From assembly GCF_001500125.1 (NCBI RefSeq), contig NZ_LQIV01000041.1, positions 1 to 64,000 on the forward strand: 64,000 bases of DNA. Reading direction: 5' to 3'. The position numbers and the translations under genes are program-made. Source of the DNA: Mycobacterium sp. IS-1742 (lineage in GTDB: Bacteria > Actinomycetota > Actinomycetes > Mycobacteriales > Mycobacteriaceae). Position 1 is the first letter of the stretch, and each line of letters begins with the position of its first letter. Shown piece by piece: positions 8,442 through 16,652 of the stretch. Under the pieces are notes generated by a model, which saw only the letters and a list, made by a program, of their open reading frames with translations, made no database searches and was not told the origin of the DNA.

Positions 8442-10262
8442 ATGACTTCAGCCACCATTCCGGGTCTGGACACCGCTCCGACGAAACACGAAGGACTGCT
8501 GGCCTGGGTTCGGGAGGTCGCCGAACTGACCCAACCCGATCGTGTGGTGTTCGCCGACGGTTCCGAGGAGGAGTGCGCACGACTGACCCAGCAGCTGGTC
8601 GATGCGGGCACCTTCAAGAAGCTCAACGACGAGAAGAAGCCGAACTCCTACCTCGCGCTGTCCGATCCGTCGGACGTGGCTCGGGTGGAGTCGCGCACCT
8701 ACATCTGCACCGAGCGCGAGGTCGACGCCGGTCCGACCAACAACTGGATGGACCCGGCCGAGATGCGCGGCATCATGACCGACCTGTACCGCGGGTCCAT
8801 GCGCGGCCGGACCATGTACGTCGTCCCGTTCTGCATGGGGCCGCTCGACGCCGAGGATCCCAAGCTGGGCGTCGAGATCACCGACTCCGAGTACGTCGTC
8901 ATCTCGATGCGGACCATGACCCGCATGGGGCAGGCCGCCTTGGACAAGCTGGGCACCGACGGGTTCTTCGTCAAGGCGCTGCACTCCGTCGGCGCCCCGC
9001 TCGAGGCCGGCCAGCAGGACGTGCCGTGGCCCTGCAACGACACGAAGTACATCACCCACTTCCCTGAGACCCGCGAGATCTGGAGCTACGGGTCGGGTTA
9101 CGGCGGCAACGCGCTGCTGGGCAAGAAGTGCTACTCGCTGCGGATCGCCTCGGCGATGGCGCACGACGAGGGCTGGCTCGCCGAGCACATGCTGATCCTC
9201 AAGCTGATCTCGCCGGAGGACAAGGCGTACTTCGTCGCCGCGGCGTTCCCGTCGGCGTGCGGTAAGACCAACCTGGCGATGCTGCAGCCGACCATCCCCG
9301 GCTGGCGCGCCGAGACCGTCGGCGACGACATCGCCTGGATGCGGTTCGGCAAGGACGGCCGGCTCTACGCCACCAACCCCGAGTTCGGGTTCTTCGGCGT
9401 CGCGCCGGGCACGAACTGGGACTCCAACCCGAACGCGATGAAGACCATCGCCGCGGGCAACACCGTGTTCACCAACGTCGCGCTGACCGACGACGGCGAC
9501 GTGTGGTGGGAGGGCCTGGAGGGCGAGCCCGACCACCTGATCGACTGGAAGGGCAACGACTACATCCTGCGGGAGACCGAGACCAAGGCGGCGCACCCGA
9601 ATTCGCGGTACTGCACGCCGATCTCGCAGTGCCCGACGCTGGCGCCGGAGTGGGACGACCCGCAGGGCGTGCCGATCTCGGCGATCCTGTTCGGCGGTCG
9701 CCGTAAGACGACGGTCCCGCTGATCACCGAGGCGCGCGACTGGCAGCACGGCGTGTTCATCGGCGCCACTCTCGGCTCGGAGCAGACCGCCGCCGCCGAG
9801 GGCAAGGTCGGCACCGTCCGTCGCGACCCGATGGCGATGCTGCCGTTCCTCGGCTACAACGTGGGCGACTACTTCCAGCACTGGATCAACATCGGCAAGC
9901 AGGCCGACGAGTCGAAGCTGCCGAAGGTGTTCTTCGTCAACTGGTTCCGCCGCGGCGACGACGGGCGATTCCTGTGGCCGGGCTTCGGTGAGAACAGCCG
10001 CGTGCTCAAGTGGGCCATCGAGCGCATCGAGCACAGGGCCGACGGTCGCAGCACCCCCATCGGCATCGTGCCGACGGCCCAGGACCTCGACCTCGAGGGC
10101 CTCGACGTCGACCCGGCGGACGTGGACGCCGCGCTCGAGGTCAAGCCCGAGGAGTGGCGTGAGGAACTGCCGCTGATCGAGGAGTGGTTCGAGTTCGTCG
10201 GCGAGAAGCTGCCCACGGGTATCCGCGACGAGTTCGACGCCCTCAAGCACCGCCTGGCGTAG
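8442..10262 (+). CDS. pckA: Phosphoenolpyruvate carboxykinase (GTP)
   Basis: Catalyses GTP-dependent conversion of oxaloacetate to PEP, the entry to gluconeogenesis during growth on fatty acids. The 606-residue product closely matches my recollection of M. tuberculosis PckA over its whole length, including FPSACGKTNLAML (GTP/metal loop), the substrate-binding GSGYGGNALLGKKC region and FGGRRKTTVPL. ATG 8442 is preferred over ATG 8424 because AGGAGA lies 9 bases before it, and because the M. tuberculosis protein starts at the equivalent MTSATIPGLDTAP. The gene stands alone and is followed by a strong hairpin. Bases 8244-8441 upstream hold no gene and no promoter that I can call securely. Confidence 0.98.
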   Translation: MTSATIPGLDTAPTKHEGLLAWVREVAELTQPDRVVFADGSEEECARLTQQLVDAGTFKKLNDEKKPNSYLALSDPSDVARVESRTYICTEREVDAGPTNNWMDPAEMRGIMTDLYRGSMRGRTMYVVPFCMGPLDAEDPKLGVEITDSEYVVISMRTMTRMGQAALDKLGTDGFFVKALHSVGAPLEAGQQDVPWPCNDTKYITHFPETREIWSYGSGYGGNALLGKKCYSLRIASAMAHDEGWLAEHMLILKLISPEDKAYFVAAAFPSACGKTNLAMLQPTIPGWRAETVGDDIAWMRFGKDGRLYATNPEFGFFGVAPGTNWDSNPNAMKTIAAGNTVFTNVALTDDGDVWWEGLEGEPDHLIDWKGNDYILRETETKAAHPNSRYCTPISQCPTLAPEWDDPQGVPISAILFGGRRKTTVPLITEARDWQHGVFIGATLGSEQTAAAEGKVGTVRRDPMAMLPFLGYNVGDYFQHWINIGKQADESKLPKVFFVNWFRRGDDGRFLWPGFGENSRVLKWAIERIEHRADGRSTPIGIVPTAQDLDLEGLDVDPADVDAALEVKPEEWREELPLIEEWFEFVGEKLPTGIRDEFDALKHRLA

Positions 10263-10269
10263 TTTTTTT

Positions 10270-10320
10270 CACCGCGAGCGTGCGTGTCGGATCATCGACA
10301 CGCCGCTCGCGGTGTGTTTT
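10270..10320 (+). terminator. Hairpin terminator after pckA
   Basis: CACCGCGAGCG pairs with CGCTCGCGGTG, and inside it CGTGTCG pairs with CGACACG around the loop GATCAT. The stem is followed by TGTTTT and preceded by a run of seven T, so it could end transcription from either side. It begins 8 bases after the pckA stop. Confidence 0.8.
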
Positions 10321-10372
10321 CTGCGCACGTTCGCGCTCGTCGACGGGTGTGCTCGCTGCCACAGTCGGGCTC

Positions 10373-10400
10373 TTGACACCTGTCAATTCACCCCTAGTAC
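10373..10400 (+). promoter_or_regulatory. Promoter with overlapping palindrome for the fadD4-like gene
   Basis: TTGACA (10373-10378) and TAGTAC (10395-10400) are spaced by 16 bases, a good sigma-A-type arrangement. The expected transcript start is within about 3 bases of the ATG at 10410, which implies a leaderless mRNA. TTGACA-CC-TGTCAA (10373-10386) is a perfect inverted repeat covering the -35 box and may be a repressor site. Confidence 0.6.
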
Positions 10401-10409
10401 AGTCAGCAC

Positions 10410-11960
10410 ATGCAGATCCGTGACACCGCCGTCGCCACCCCCGACAAGCCCGCCGTCATCATGTATCCCGCCGGGACCGTCGTGACGTTCGGTGAGCTCG
10501 AGGCGCGGGCGAACCGGTTGGCGCACCTGTTCCGCGATGCCGGCCTGGTCGAGGGCGACGCCGTCGCGATCCTGATGGAGAACAACGAGCACATGCACGC
10601 GGTGATGTGGGCCGCGCGCCGCGCCGGGCTGTACTACGTGCCGATCAACACCCATCTCACCGCGCCCGAGGTGGCCTACATCGTCGACAACAGCGGCGCC
10701 AAGGCGATCGTGGGGTCGGCGAAGCTCGCCGAGACCCTGAGCGGACTCGGCGCCGAACTCCCGCACGGCCTGCCGTCCGTCCTGCTGATCGTCGGAGCCG
10801 ATTCGTCGGCGACGGGTGCCTCCGCCGGCGAACTCGACGGCTGGCAGAGCTACCCCGAGTGCGTGGCCGACAAGCCGGACACCCCGATCGCCGACGAGAT
10901 CGAAGGCGATCTGCTGCAGTACTCCTCCGGCACCACCGGACGCCCGAAGGGGATCAAACGCGAACTACCGCACGTCCCGCCCTCGGAGTCGCCCGGGATG
11001 ATGGCCGCGCTGGTCGAGTTCTGGATGCACCCCGGCGCGGTGTACCTCAGCCCCGCCCCGCTGTACCACACCGCGCCGTCGGTGTGGTCGATGCAGACGC
11101 AGGCCGGCGGTATCACCACCGTGGTGATGGAGAAGTTCGACGCCGAGGGCGCGCTCGACGCCATCGCCAAACACAAGGTGACCCATGGTCAGTTCGTGCC
11201 GGTGATGTTCACCCGGATGCTGAAACTCCCGGAGGAGGTGCGCACCTCCTATGACGTGTCGAGCCTGGAACGGGTCATGCACGCGGCGGCTCCGTGTCCG
11301 GTGGAGATCAAGAAACAGATGATCGACTGGTGGGGCCCGATCATCGACGAGTACTACGCCTCCTCGGAGGCGCACGGTTCCACGCTCATCACCGCCGAGG
11401 AGTGGCTGACGCACCCCGGCTCGGTCGGCAGGCCGCTGACCGGCGTCCTCCACATCGTCGGGGAGGACGGCAGCGAGCTGCCGCCGGGGCAGGCCGGTGA
11501 GATCTACTTCGAGGGCGGCTACGACTTCGAGTACCTCAACGATCCGGAGAAGACCGCCTCGTCACGGCATCCGCTCGGCTGGAAGACCGTGGGCGACATC
11601 GGATTCCTGGATGAGGAGGGCTATCTGTACCTCACCGACCGGCGCCACCACATGATCATCTCCGGCGGGGTGAACATCTATCCGCAGGAGGCCGAGAACA
11701 TGCTGGTGACCCATCCCAAGGTGATGGACGCCGCGGTGTTCGGTGTCCCCGACGACGAGATGGGTCAGAGCGTCAAGGCCGTGGTCCAGACCGTCGACCC
11801 CGCCGACGCCACCGATGCCTTCGCCGAGGAACTGATCGCCTGGCTGCGGGATCGGCTCGCGCACTACAAATGCCCGCGTTCGCTGTCGTTCGAGCCGCAG
11901 CTGCCCCGCACCGACACGGGCAAGCTCTACAAGCAGGAGCTGATAAACAAGTACTCGTGA
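10410..11960 (+). CDS. fadD4: Acyl-CoA synthetase, FadD4-like
   Basis: ANL-superfamily AMP-forming ligase of 516 residues that activates a carboxylic acid to the acyl-CoA. Visible motifs are YSSGTTGRPKGIKR (P-loop, about residue 170), the YYASSEAHGST adenine-binding segment, GDIGFLDEEGYLYLTDR and the C-terminal PRTDTGKLYKQEL with the catalytic lysine. It follows pckA, as does fadD4 (Rv0214) a few genes on in M. tuberculosis. It overlaps the next gene by 4 bp, so synthetase and hydratase form an operon. The symbol rests on position and family; the true substrate is not known. Confidence 0.85.
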   Translation: MQIRDTAVATPDKPAVIMYPAGTVVTFGELEARANRLAHLFRDAGLVEGDAVAILMENNEHMHAVMWAARRAGLYYVPINTHLTAPEVAYIVDNSGAKAIVGSAKLAETLSGLGAELPHGLPSVLLIVGADSSATGASAGELDGWQSYPECVADKPDTPIADEIEGDLLQYSSGTTGRPKGIKRELPHVPPSESPGMMAALVEFWMHPGAVYLSPAPLYHTAPSVWSMQTQAGGITTVVMEKFDAEGALDAIAKHKVTHGQFVPVMFTRMLKLPEEVRTSYDVSSLERVMHAAAPCPVEIKKQMIDWWGPIIDEYYASSEAHGSTLITAEEWLTHPGSVGRPLTGVLHIVGEDGSELPPGQAGEIYFEGGYDFEYLNDPEKTASSRHPLGWKTVGDIGFLDEEGYLYLTDRRHHMIISGGVNIYPQEAENMLVTHPKVMDAAVFGVPDDEMGQSVKAVVQTVDPADATDAFAEELIAWLRDRLAHYKCPRSLSFEPQLPRTDTGKLYKQELINKYS

Positions 11961-12844
11961 GCGATCTGGTCGAACTGGGCGGTGGCATCCGCGTCGCCGT
12001 CGAAACCCCCTGCGACGACGCCTCGTTCACGCTGACCGAGGCGCCGTCCGACGACCGGCGCGTGGTCACGGTCGCCTCGGTGGCCGACACGCTGGCCGAA
12101 CTCGACGAGCGCTGCCGTCGGTGGCCGCAGGCCGCGGCCGTGTGCGACGACGTGCTGAGGGCCTTCGATCCCGCGCGGTCCACGTTCGCCGGCGTGATCA
12201 CCGAATCGCTGGCCTACTCGACGCTGCAGTCGGGGCGGGAGTTCGCCCGCTGGCTCGCCGAACGCGGCCCGGCCCGGGTGCCGGAGACACCGGATCCCGT
12301 TGTGATGGCACGCCACGACGGACGCCTGACCATTCGCTTCAACCGGCCCGGCCGCCACAACGCCTTCTCGACCCGCGCCCGCGCCGCACTGCTCGAGGCC
12401 CTCGAGGTGGCCCGCCTCGATCCCTCGGTCGAGGAGGTGGTGCTCGGCGGTGTCGGCCGATCCTTCTGCAGCGGAGGCGATCTCGCCGAGTTCGGCAGCT
12501 TCGAGGATCCGGCCTCGGCCCACCTCGCCCGGACCCGGCACAGCCCGGCGCTGGTGCTCGACGAGGTGGCGGCACGTCTCGGCCGCAGTTGCCGCGCACA
12601 CGTGCACGGTCAGGTGCTGGGCAGCGGATTGGAGATGGCGGCCTTCTGCGGGTGGCTCGTCAGCGCCCCCGACGCGGTGTTCGGCCTCCCGGAACTGGCC
12701 CTCGGCCTGATCCCCGGCGCGGGCGGCACGGTCAGCATCACCCGCCGCATCGGACGGTGGCGCACCGGCTACCTGGTGCTCTCCGGGCGCACGATCGATC
12801 CGGCGACCGCACTGCGCTGGGGCTTGATCGACGCCGTCGAGTGA
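11957..12844 (+). CDS. Enoyl-CoA hydratase/isomerase (crotonase) family protein
   Basis: A 295-residue protein starting at GTG 11957 inside the stop of the ligase gene. The C-terminal two thirds are a crotonase domain: FNRPGRHNAFSTRARAAL, oxyanion-hole segment GRSFCSGGDLAEFG, HVHGQVLGSGLEMAAF and PELALGLIPGAGGT. The glutamate usual in the last segment is partly conserved. The first 95 or so residues are not part of the usual fold and I do not recognise them. The coupling to the acyl-CoA synthetase suggests one degradation pathway. Hydratase versus isomerase or hydrolase cannot be settled by motif. Confidence 0.85.
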   Translation: MSDLVELGGGIRVAVETPCDDASFTLTEAPSDDRRVVTVASVADTLAELDERCRRWPQAAAVCDDVLRAFDPARSTFAGVITESLAYSTLQSGREFARWLAERGPARVPETPDPVVMARHDGRLTIRFNRPGRHNAFSTRARAALLEALEVARLDPSVEEVVLGGVGRSFCSGGDLAEFGSFEDPASAHLARTRHSPALVLDEVAARLGRSCRAHVHGQVLGSGLEMAAFCGWLVSAPDAVFGLPELALGLIPGAGGTVSITRRIGRWRTGYLVLSGRTIDPATALRWGLIDAVE

Positions 12845-12997
12845 CGGATACGGGGCGAGGAGCGCCCGGGGGGATGGGCGCTCCTCGCGTTCCGGGGAGG
12901 GTCGGTACCGACCCGTCCGCAAGTATCTAAACGGGTGTGGACCCGTTTTGGTTCCGATGGCAGTGATTTGTTGATCGAACGGAAACCGCCACCGCAG

Positions 12998-13729
12998 TCA
13001 GCGCTGGCGCGCCGGCCGCACGATCACCTCGTTGACGTCGACGTCGTCGGGTTCTCCGACCGCGTAGGCGACGGCACGGGCGATCGCCTCCGGCGGGATC
13101 GCGGCCGCGCGGTACGCCCGCATCGCCTCGGCGGCGCCCGGGTCGGTGATGGTGTCCGCGAGCTCGGATTCGACCACCCCGGGTGAGACGGTCGTGACGC
13201 GGATCGAGGGGTCGGACTCCTGCCGCAGCCCCTCGGTGATCGCCCATGCGGCGTACTTGGTCGCGCTGTAGACCGCGGACGTCGGCACCACCTCGTGGGC
13301 GCCGATCGACGCCACGGTGACGAAGTGTCCGCCGCCGAGCCGGTGGAAGTGCGGCAGGGCCGCGGCGATGCCGTGCAGCAGACCACGGACGTTGACGTCG
13401 ATCATCGCGTCCCACTGGTCGACCAGCAGGGCGTCCAGACGCGAGAGGGGCATGATCCCGGCGTTGTTGACGATGACGTCGATGCGGCCGTGGGTCTCCA
13501 CGGCGCCGTCGACGAAGGCCGCCGTGTCGGCGCGGTCGGTGACGTCGAGCCGACGCACCGACAGGCTGCCGTGCTCGAGATCGGCGGTGTTGTCGGCGAG
13601 TTCGCGCAGGCGGTCCTCCCGGCGCGCGCCCGCGACCACGTGGTGGCCGGCGCGGGCGAGGTGGGTGGCGACGGCGGCGCCGATGCCGCTGCTGGCTCCG
13701 GTGACGAGGATGATCTTCGAATCGGTCAT
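12998..13729 (-). CDS. Short-chain dehydrogenase/reductase
   Basis: Classical SDR of 243 residues. TGASSGIG (cofactor loop, residues 11-18), NNAG, Ser in VASIGAH and YSATK (catalytic Tyr/Lys) are all present, so it should be an active NAD(P)-dependent oxidoreductase. It is divergent from a helix-turn-helix regulator gene across a 100-bp gap that holds a long perfect palindrome, the standard layout in which the regulator controls the dehydrogenase. Substrate unknown. Confidence 0.9.
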   Translation of the reverse strand: MTDSKIILVTGASSGIGAAVATHLARAGHHVVAGARREDRLRELADNTADLEHGSLSVRRLDVTDRADTAAFVDGAVETHGRIDVIVNNAGIMPLSRLDALLVDQWDAMIDVNVRGLLHGIAAALPHFHRLGGGHFVTVASIGAHEVVPTSAVYSATKYAAWAITEGLRQESDPSIRVTTVSPGVVESELADTITDPGAAEAMRAYRAAAIPPEAIARAVAYAVGEPDDVDVNEVIVRPARQR

Positions 13730-13772
13730 GGATCCCAGCTTCGGGCGGTGCGCGGCGCGCAACCAGGTTGCG

Positions 13773-13803
13773 GTCTGCCTGGGTGCGCCACACCCAGGCA
13801 GAC
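13773..13803. promoter_or_regulatory. 13-bp perfect inverted repeat, likely operator of the divergent SDR/regulator pair
   Basis: GTCTGCCTGGGTG (13773-13785) and CACCCAGGCAGAC (13791-13803) are exact reverse complements around a 5-base spacer. The site lies between the SDR start (13729) and the regulator start (13831) and probably covers the promoter of either gene. Confidence 0.7.
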
Positions 13804-13830
13804 GCCGCGGCGCGCCCCTATCGTGGGGAC

Positions 13831-14655
13831 ATGTCCGATCTGGGTGACTATCTGCGCAGCCGGCGGGCGCAGGTGCAGCCCGCCGACGCGGGACTGGTGT
13901 CGACGGGCACCAGGCGGGTGCCCGGGCTGCGCCGCGAAGAGGTGGCGTGGCTGGCCGGGCTCAGTGTGGACTACTACGTGCGGTTGGAGCAGGGCCGGGA
14001 GCGTTCGCCGTCGGCATCGGTCCTCGACGCCCTCGCCGCGGCACTGCGCCTCGACCACGACGGCCACCGGCACCTCTTCCGGTTGGCCGGTCTGGCGCCG
14101 CGGCTGGAGACCGTGACGACCTCCGAGCGGGTCGACCCGGCGCTGCTGAGGTTGATGACGGCCTGGCCGGACAACCCCGCCCTGGTCTACAACCGGGCCT
14201 ACGACGTCCTGGCGGCGAACCCGTTGGCGCACGCGCTGTTCGGCGACTTCGGATCCGGCGGCAACCTGATGCTGCTGGTGTTCGGGGAGCCCCGAGCACG
14301 CGAGTTCTACGTCGACTGGCAGGACGTCGCCGACAACGCCGTCGCCGGATTCCGGTTGAACCACACTGCGGCGCCCGCGGATACACGCGTCCGGGCGGTG
14401 CTCGCCGAACTGCTGACCCACAGCGCCGAGTTCCGCACTCTTTGGGAGCGGCACGATGCCCGCGGTAAGTCGTTGACGCGCAAGGTGTTCCGACATTCAG
14501 ACGTCGGGGTGCTCGAGCTGACGATGCAGACGTTCGACGTGCGGTCCGCGCCCGGCCAGGAACTGGTGGTGTACGACGCCGAACCCGGCAGCCCGAGTGC
14601 CGATGCGCTCGCACTTCTCGGCAGCATCGCCGCCACCGCCGCGGCCGCCGAGTGA
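13831..14655 (+). CDS. XRE-type regulator with MmyB-like ligand domain
   Basis: A 274-residue transcription factor. The N-terminal helix-turn-helix (residues 1-75) has the family pattern RRVPGLRREEVAWLAGLSVDYY-RLEQGRERSPS. The C-terminal part (about 100-270) has NRAYDVLAANPLAHALFG and LTLRREVF-like segments (here KSLTRKVFRH), as in the MmyB-like domain that binds fatty-acid-like ligands. ATG 13831 is the start. It probably binds the 31-bp palindrome just upstream and controls the divergent SDR and itself. Confidence 0.88.
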   Translation: MSDLGDYLRSRRAQVQPADAGLVSTGTRRVPGLRREEVAWLAGLSVDYYVRLEQGRERSPSASVLDALAAALRLDHDGHRHLFRLAGLAPRLETVTTSERVDPALLRLMTAWPDNPALVYNRAYDVLAANPLAHALFGDFGSGGNLMLLVFGEPRAREFYVDWQDVADNAVAGFRLNHTAAPADTRVRAVLAELLTHSAEFRTLWERHDARGKSLTRKVFRHSDVGVLELTMQTFDVRSAPGQELVVYDAEPGSPSADALALLGSIAATAAAAE

Positions 14656-14662
14656 TCTCGCG

Positions 14663-15400
14663 TCAGCTCGAGCGGCGCAACGTCACCCGGTAGGTGTACT
14701 GCTCGGGAAGGAAGTGGCTGACCGACAACTCGACCGGCCGGTCCGCCTCGTCGGAGTAGAGCCGGTCGACGCGCAGCATCGGGTGCCCCGGGGCGCAGCC
14801 GACCGCATCGGCGACCGCCTGGTCGGCCGTTGCGACCGTGATCGACTGCGCTGCTTGGGCGATCGGTGCGGTGAGGTGCGGTTCGAGCAGCCCGATGACG
14901 GTGTGCGTGCTCACCGCACCGGTTCTGAGCGCCTCGTCACCATCGACGTGACCGGCGACGTCGGGCGGCAGGTGCACGGTCGTCGACACGAATGGCACGC
15001 CGTGGCCGGGCGGTCCGTGCAGCCGGCGGAAGACCACCGTGTGCACAATGTCGTCGTCGAGGCGCAGCCGGCTCGCGGCCTGGACGTCGACGCACCGACC
15101 GAGCCCGCGCACCACCTCCATCGTGGTGTCCTGGGACAGGCTCATCAGATCCTCGATGGAGCCCAGTTGACGCAGATAGCGGCCGGTCTCGCGGGCGTAG
15201 GTGCCCCGCCCCGGAACCCGGTACACCACCCCCTCGGCCACCAGGTCCTGGAAGGCCCGCCGCACCGTCTGACGCGAAAGGCCGTGCCGGGCGACGAGTT
15301 CGGACTCGGTGGGCAGCCGGACGCCGCCGCGGTAGCGGCCCGCGGCGATGTCGCGGCGCAGCTGGTCGCGCAGCGCCCGGTAGGCCGGCTCGGCTTTGAT
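14663..15400 (-). CDS. GntR-family regulator with UTRA domain, no standard start codon
   Basis: The frame encodes a full winged helix (AYRALRDQLRRDIAAGRYR, LPTESELVARHGLSRQTVRR) and a UTRA ligand domain ending YRVTLRRSS. The frame opens right after the TAG stop of the upstream fadE gene. The only ATG/GTG/TTG near it is GTG 15265, which would delete most of the DNA-binding domain. The most plausible start is ATC at 15400, 7 bases after GGAG; this gives 245 residues. Alternatives are a start-codon mutation (pseudogene) or a sequencing error. It likely regulates the fadE3-like operon it follows. Confidence 0.7.
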   Translation of the reverse strand: MKAEPAYRALRDQLRRDIAAGRYRGGVRLPTESELVARHGLSRQTVRRAFQDLVAEGVVYRVPGRGTYARETGRYLRQLGSIEDLMSLSQDTTMEVVRGLGRCVDVQAASRLRLDDDIVHTVVFRRLHGPPGHGVPFVSTTVHLPPDVAGHVDGDEALRTGAVSTHTVIGLLEPHLTAPIAQAAQSITVATADQAVADAVGCAPGHPMLRVDRLYSDEADRPVELSVSHFLPEQYTYRVTLRRSS

Positions 15401-15409
15401 CGCAGGCTC

Positions 15410-16567
15410 CTAGATCCCGCCCCTGGCCACCAGCTGGGCGGCGATCACGTTGCGCTGGATCTCGTTGGTGCCCTCGCCGACGATCATCAACGGGGCGTCT
15501 CGGAAGTAGCGTTCGACGTCGTACTCGGTGGAGTAGCCGTAGCCGCCGTGGATGCGAACGGCGTTGAGCGCGATCTCCATCGCGACCTCGGAGGCGAAGA
15601 GCTTGGCCATCCCGGCCTCCATGTCGGCGCGCTCCCCGCTGTCGTAGCGTTCGGCGGCATAGCGGGTCAGCTGCCGGGCGGCGGTCAGCTTGGTCGCCAT
15701 GTCCGCGAGGTAGTTGCCGATCGACTGGTGCTTCCAGATCGGTTGTCCGAAGCTCTCGCGCTCCTGGGCGTAGCGCAGCGCATCCTCGAGCGCGGCCGTG
15801 GCCACCCCCAGAGCGCGTGAGGCGACCTGGATGCGGCCGGTCTCCAGTCCCTTCATCATCTGCGCGAAACCCCGGCCGGGTTCCCCGCCGAGGATCGCCG
15901 ACGCGGGCACCCGGCAGTCGTCGAAGACGAGCTCACAGCTCTCGACGCCCTTGTAGCCGAGTTTGGGGAGGTCGCGCGACACCGACAGCCCGGTCGAGCC
16001 CTGGTCGACGAGCACCACCGAGATGCCCCTGTGCCGCGGCGTGGCGGCCGGGTCGGTCTTGCACAACAGCGCGATCAGTCCGGACCGGCGGGCGTTGCTG
16101 ATCCAGGTCTTCGACCCGTTGATGACCAGGCCGCCGCCCTCCGAGGGCGCCGCGGTGGTGGTCATGTTCTGCAGATCGGATCCGCCGCCCGGTTCGGTGA
16201 GCGCCATCGTCGCCCGGATCTCGCCGGTGGCCATACCGGGCAGGTAGGTGCGTTTCTGTTCCTCGGTGCCGAACAGCGTCAGCAGTTTGGCGACGACGGT
16301 GTGCCCGCCCATCGCACCCGCCAGGCTCATCCAGCCGCGGGACAGCTCCTGGGTGACCTCGACGTAGCAGGGCGTCGACACGGGAGAGCCGCCGTACTCC
16401 TCGGGGATCGCCAGGCCGTAGATGCCGATGCGCTTCATCTGCTCGATCCACGCCTCGGGGTAGTCGTTGGCGTGCTCGACGTCGCGCACGGTGGGTTTGA
16501 CGTCGCGGTCCACGAACGTGCGGACCGTGTCGACCAGCATGGTCTCTTCTTCGCTCAACCGGCTCAT
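15410..16567 (-). CDS. fadE3: Acyl-CoA dehydrogenase, FadE3-like
   Basis: FAD-dependent enzyme for the first step of beta-oxidation, 385 residues from ATG 16567 behind GAGGGGATCC. Signature segments are present: ALTEPGGGSDLQNMTT, INGSKTWISNA (FAD and substrate binding), RIQVASRALGVA and IVGEGTNEIQR with the catalytic glutamate near the C-terminus. It is divergent from the R-hydratase-like gene, as Rv0215c (fadE3) is from Rv0216, which supports the symbol. Its TAG stop abuts the GntR frame. Confidence 0.92.
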   Translation of the reverse strand: MSRLSEEETMLVDTVRTFVDRDVKPTVRDVEHANDYPEAWIEQMKRIGIYGLAIPEEYGGSPVSTPCYVEVTQELSRGWMSLAGAMGGHTVVAKLLTLFGTEEQKRTYLPGMATGEIRATMALTEPGGGSDLQNMTTTAAPSEGGGLVINGSKTWISNARRSGLIALLCKTDPAATPRHRGISVVLVDQGSTGLSVSRDLPKLGYKGVESCELVFDDCRVPASAILGGEPGRGFAQMMKGLETGRIQVASRALGVATAALEDALRYAQERESFGQPIWKHQSIGNYLADMATKLTAARQLTRYAAERYDSGERADMEAGMAKLFASEVAMEIALNAVRIHGGYGYSTEYDVERYFRDAPLMIVGEGTNEIQRNVIAAQLVARGGI

Positions 16568-16582
16568 GGATCCCCTCGTAAA

Positions 16583-16652
16583 TGTACGGCCATATTGACA
16601 CAGCGAACCGAGCACTGCCAGCATGTGCGGCTGTGACTTTGTACGGCCATAT
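16583..16652. repeat. 13-bp direct repeat in the fadE3/hydratase divergent region
   Basis: TGTACGGCCATAT occurs at 16583-16595 and again at 16640-16652, 57 bases apart. The first copy is in the divergent promoter region; the second overlaps codons 3-7 of the hydratase-like gene, where it encodes LYGHI. The copies could be regulator sites or a local duplication. Confidence 0.55.

Noticed and set aside
8448..10250. 600-codon minus-strand open frame opposite pckA
   Set aside because: Antisense to a certain gene and without any recognisable motif; a codon-bias shadow.
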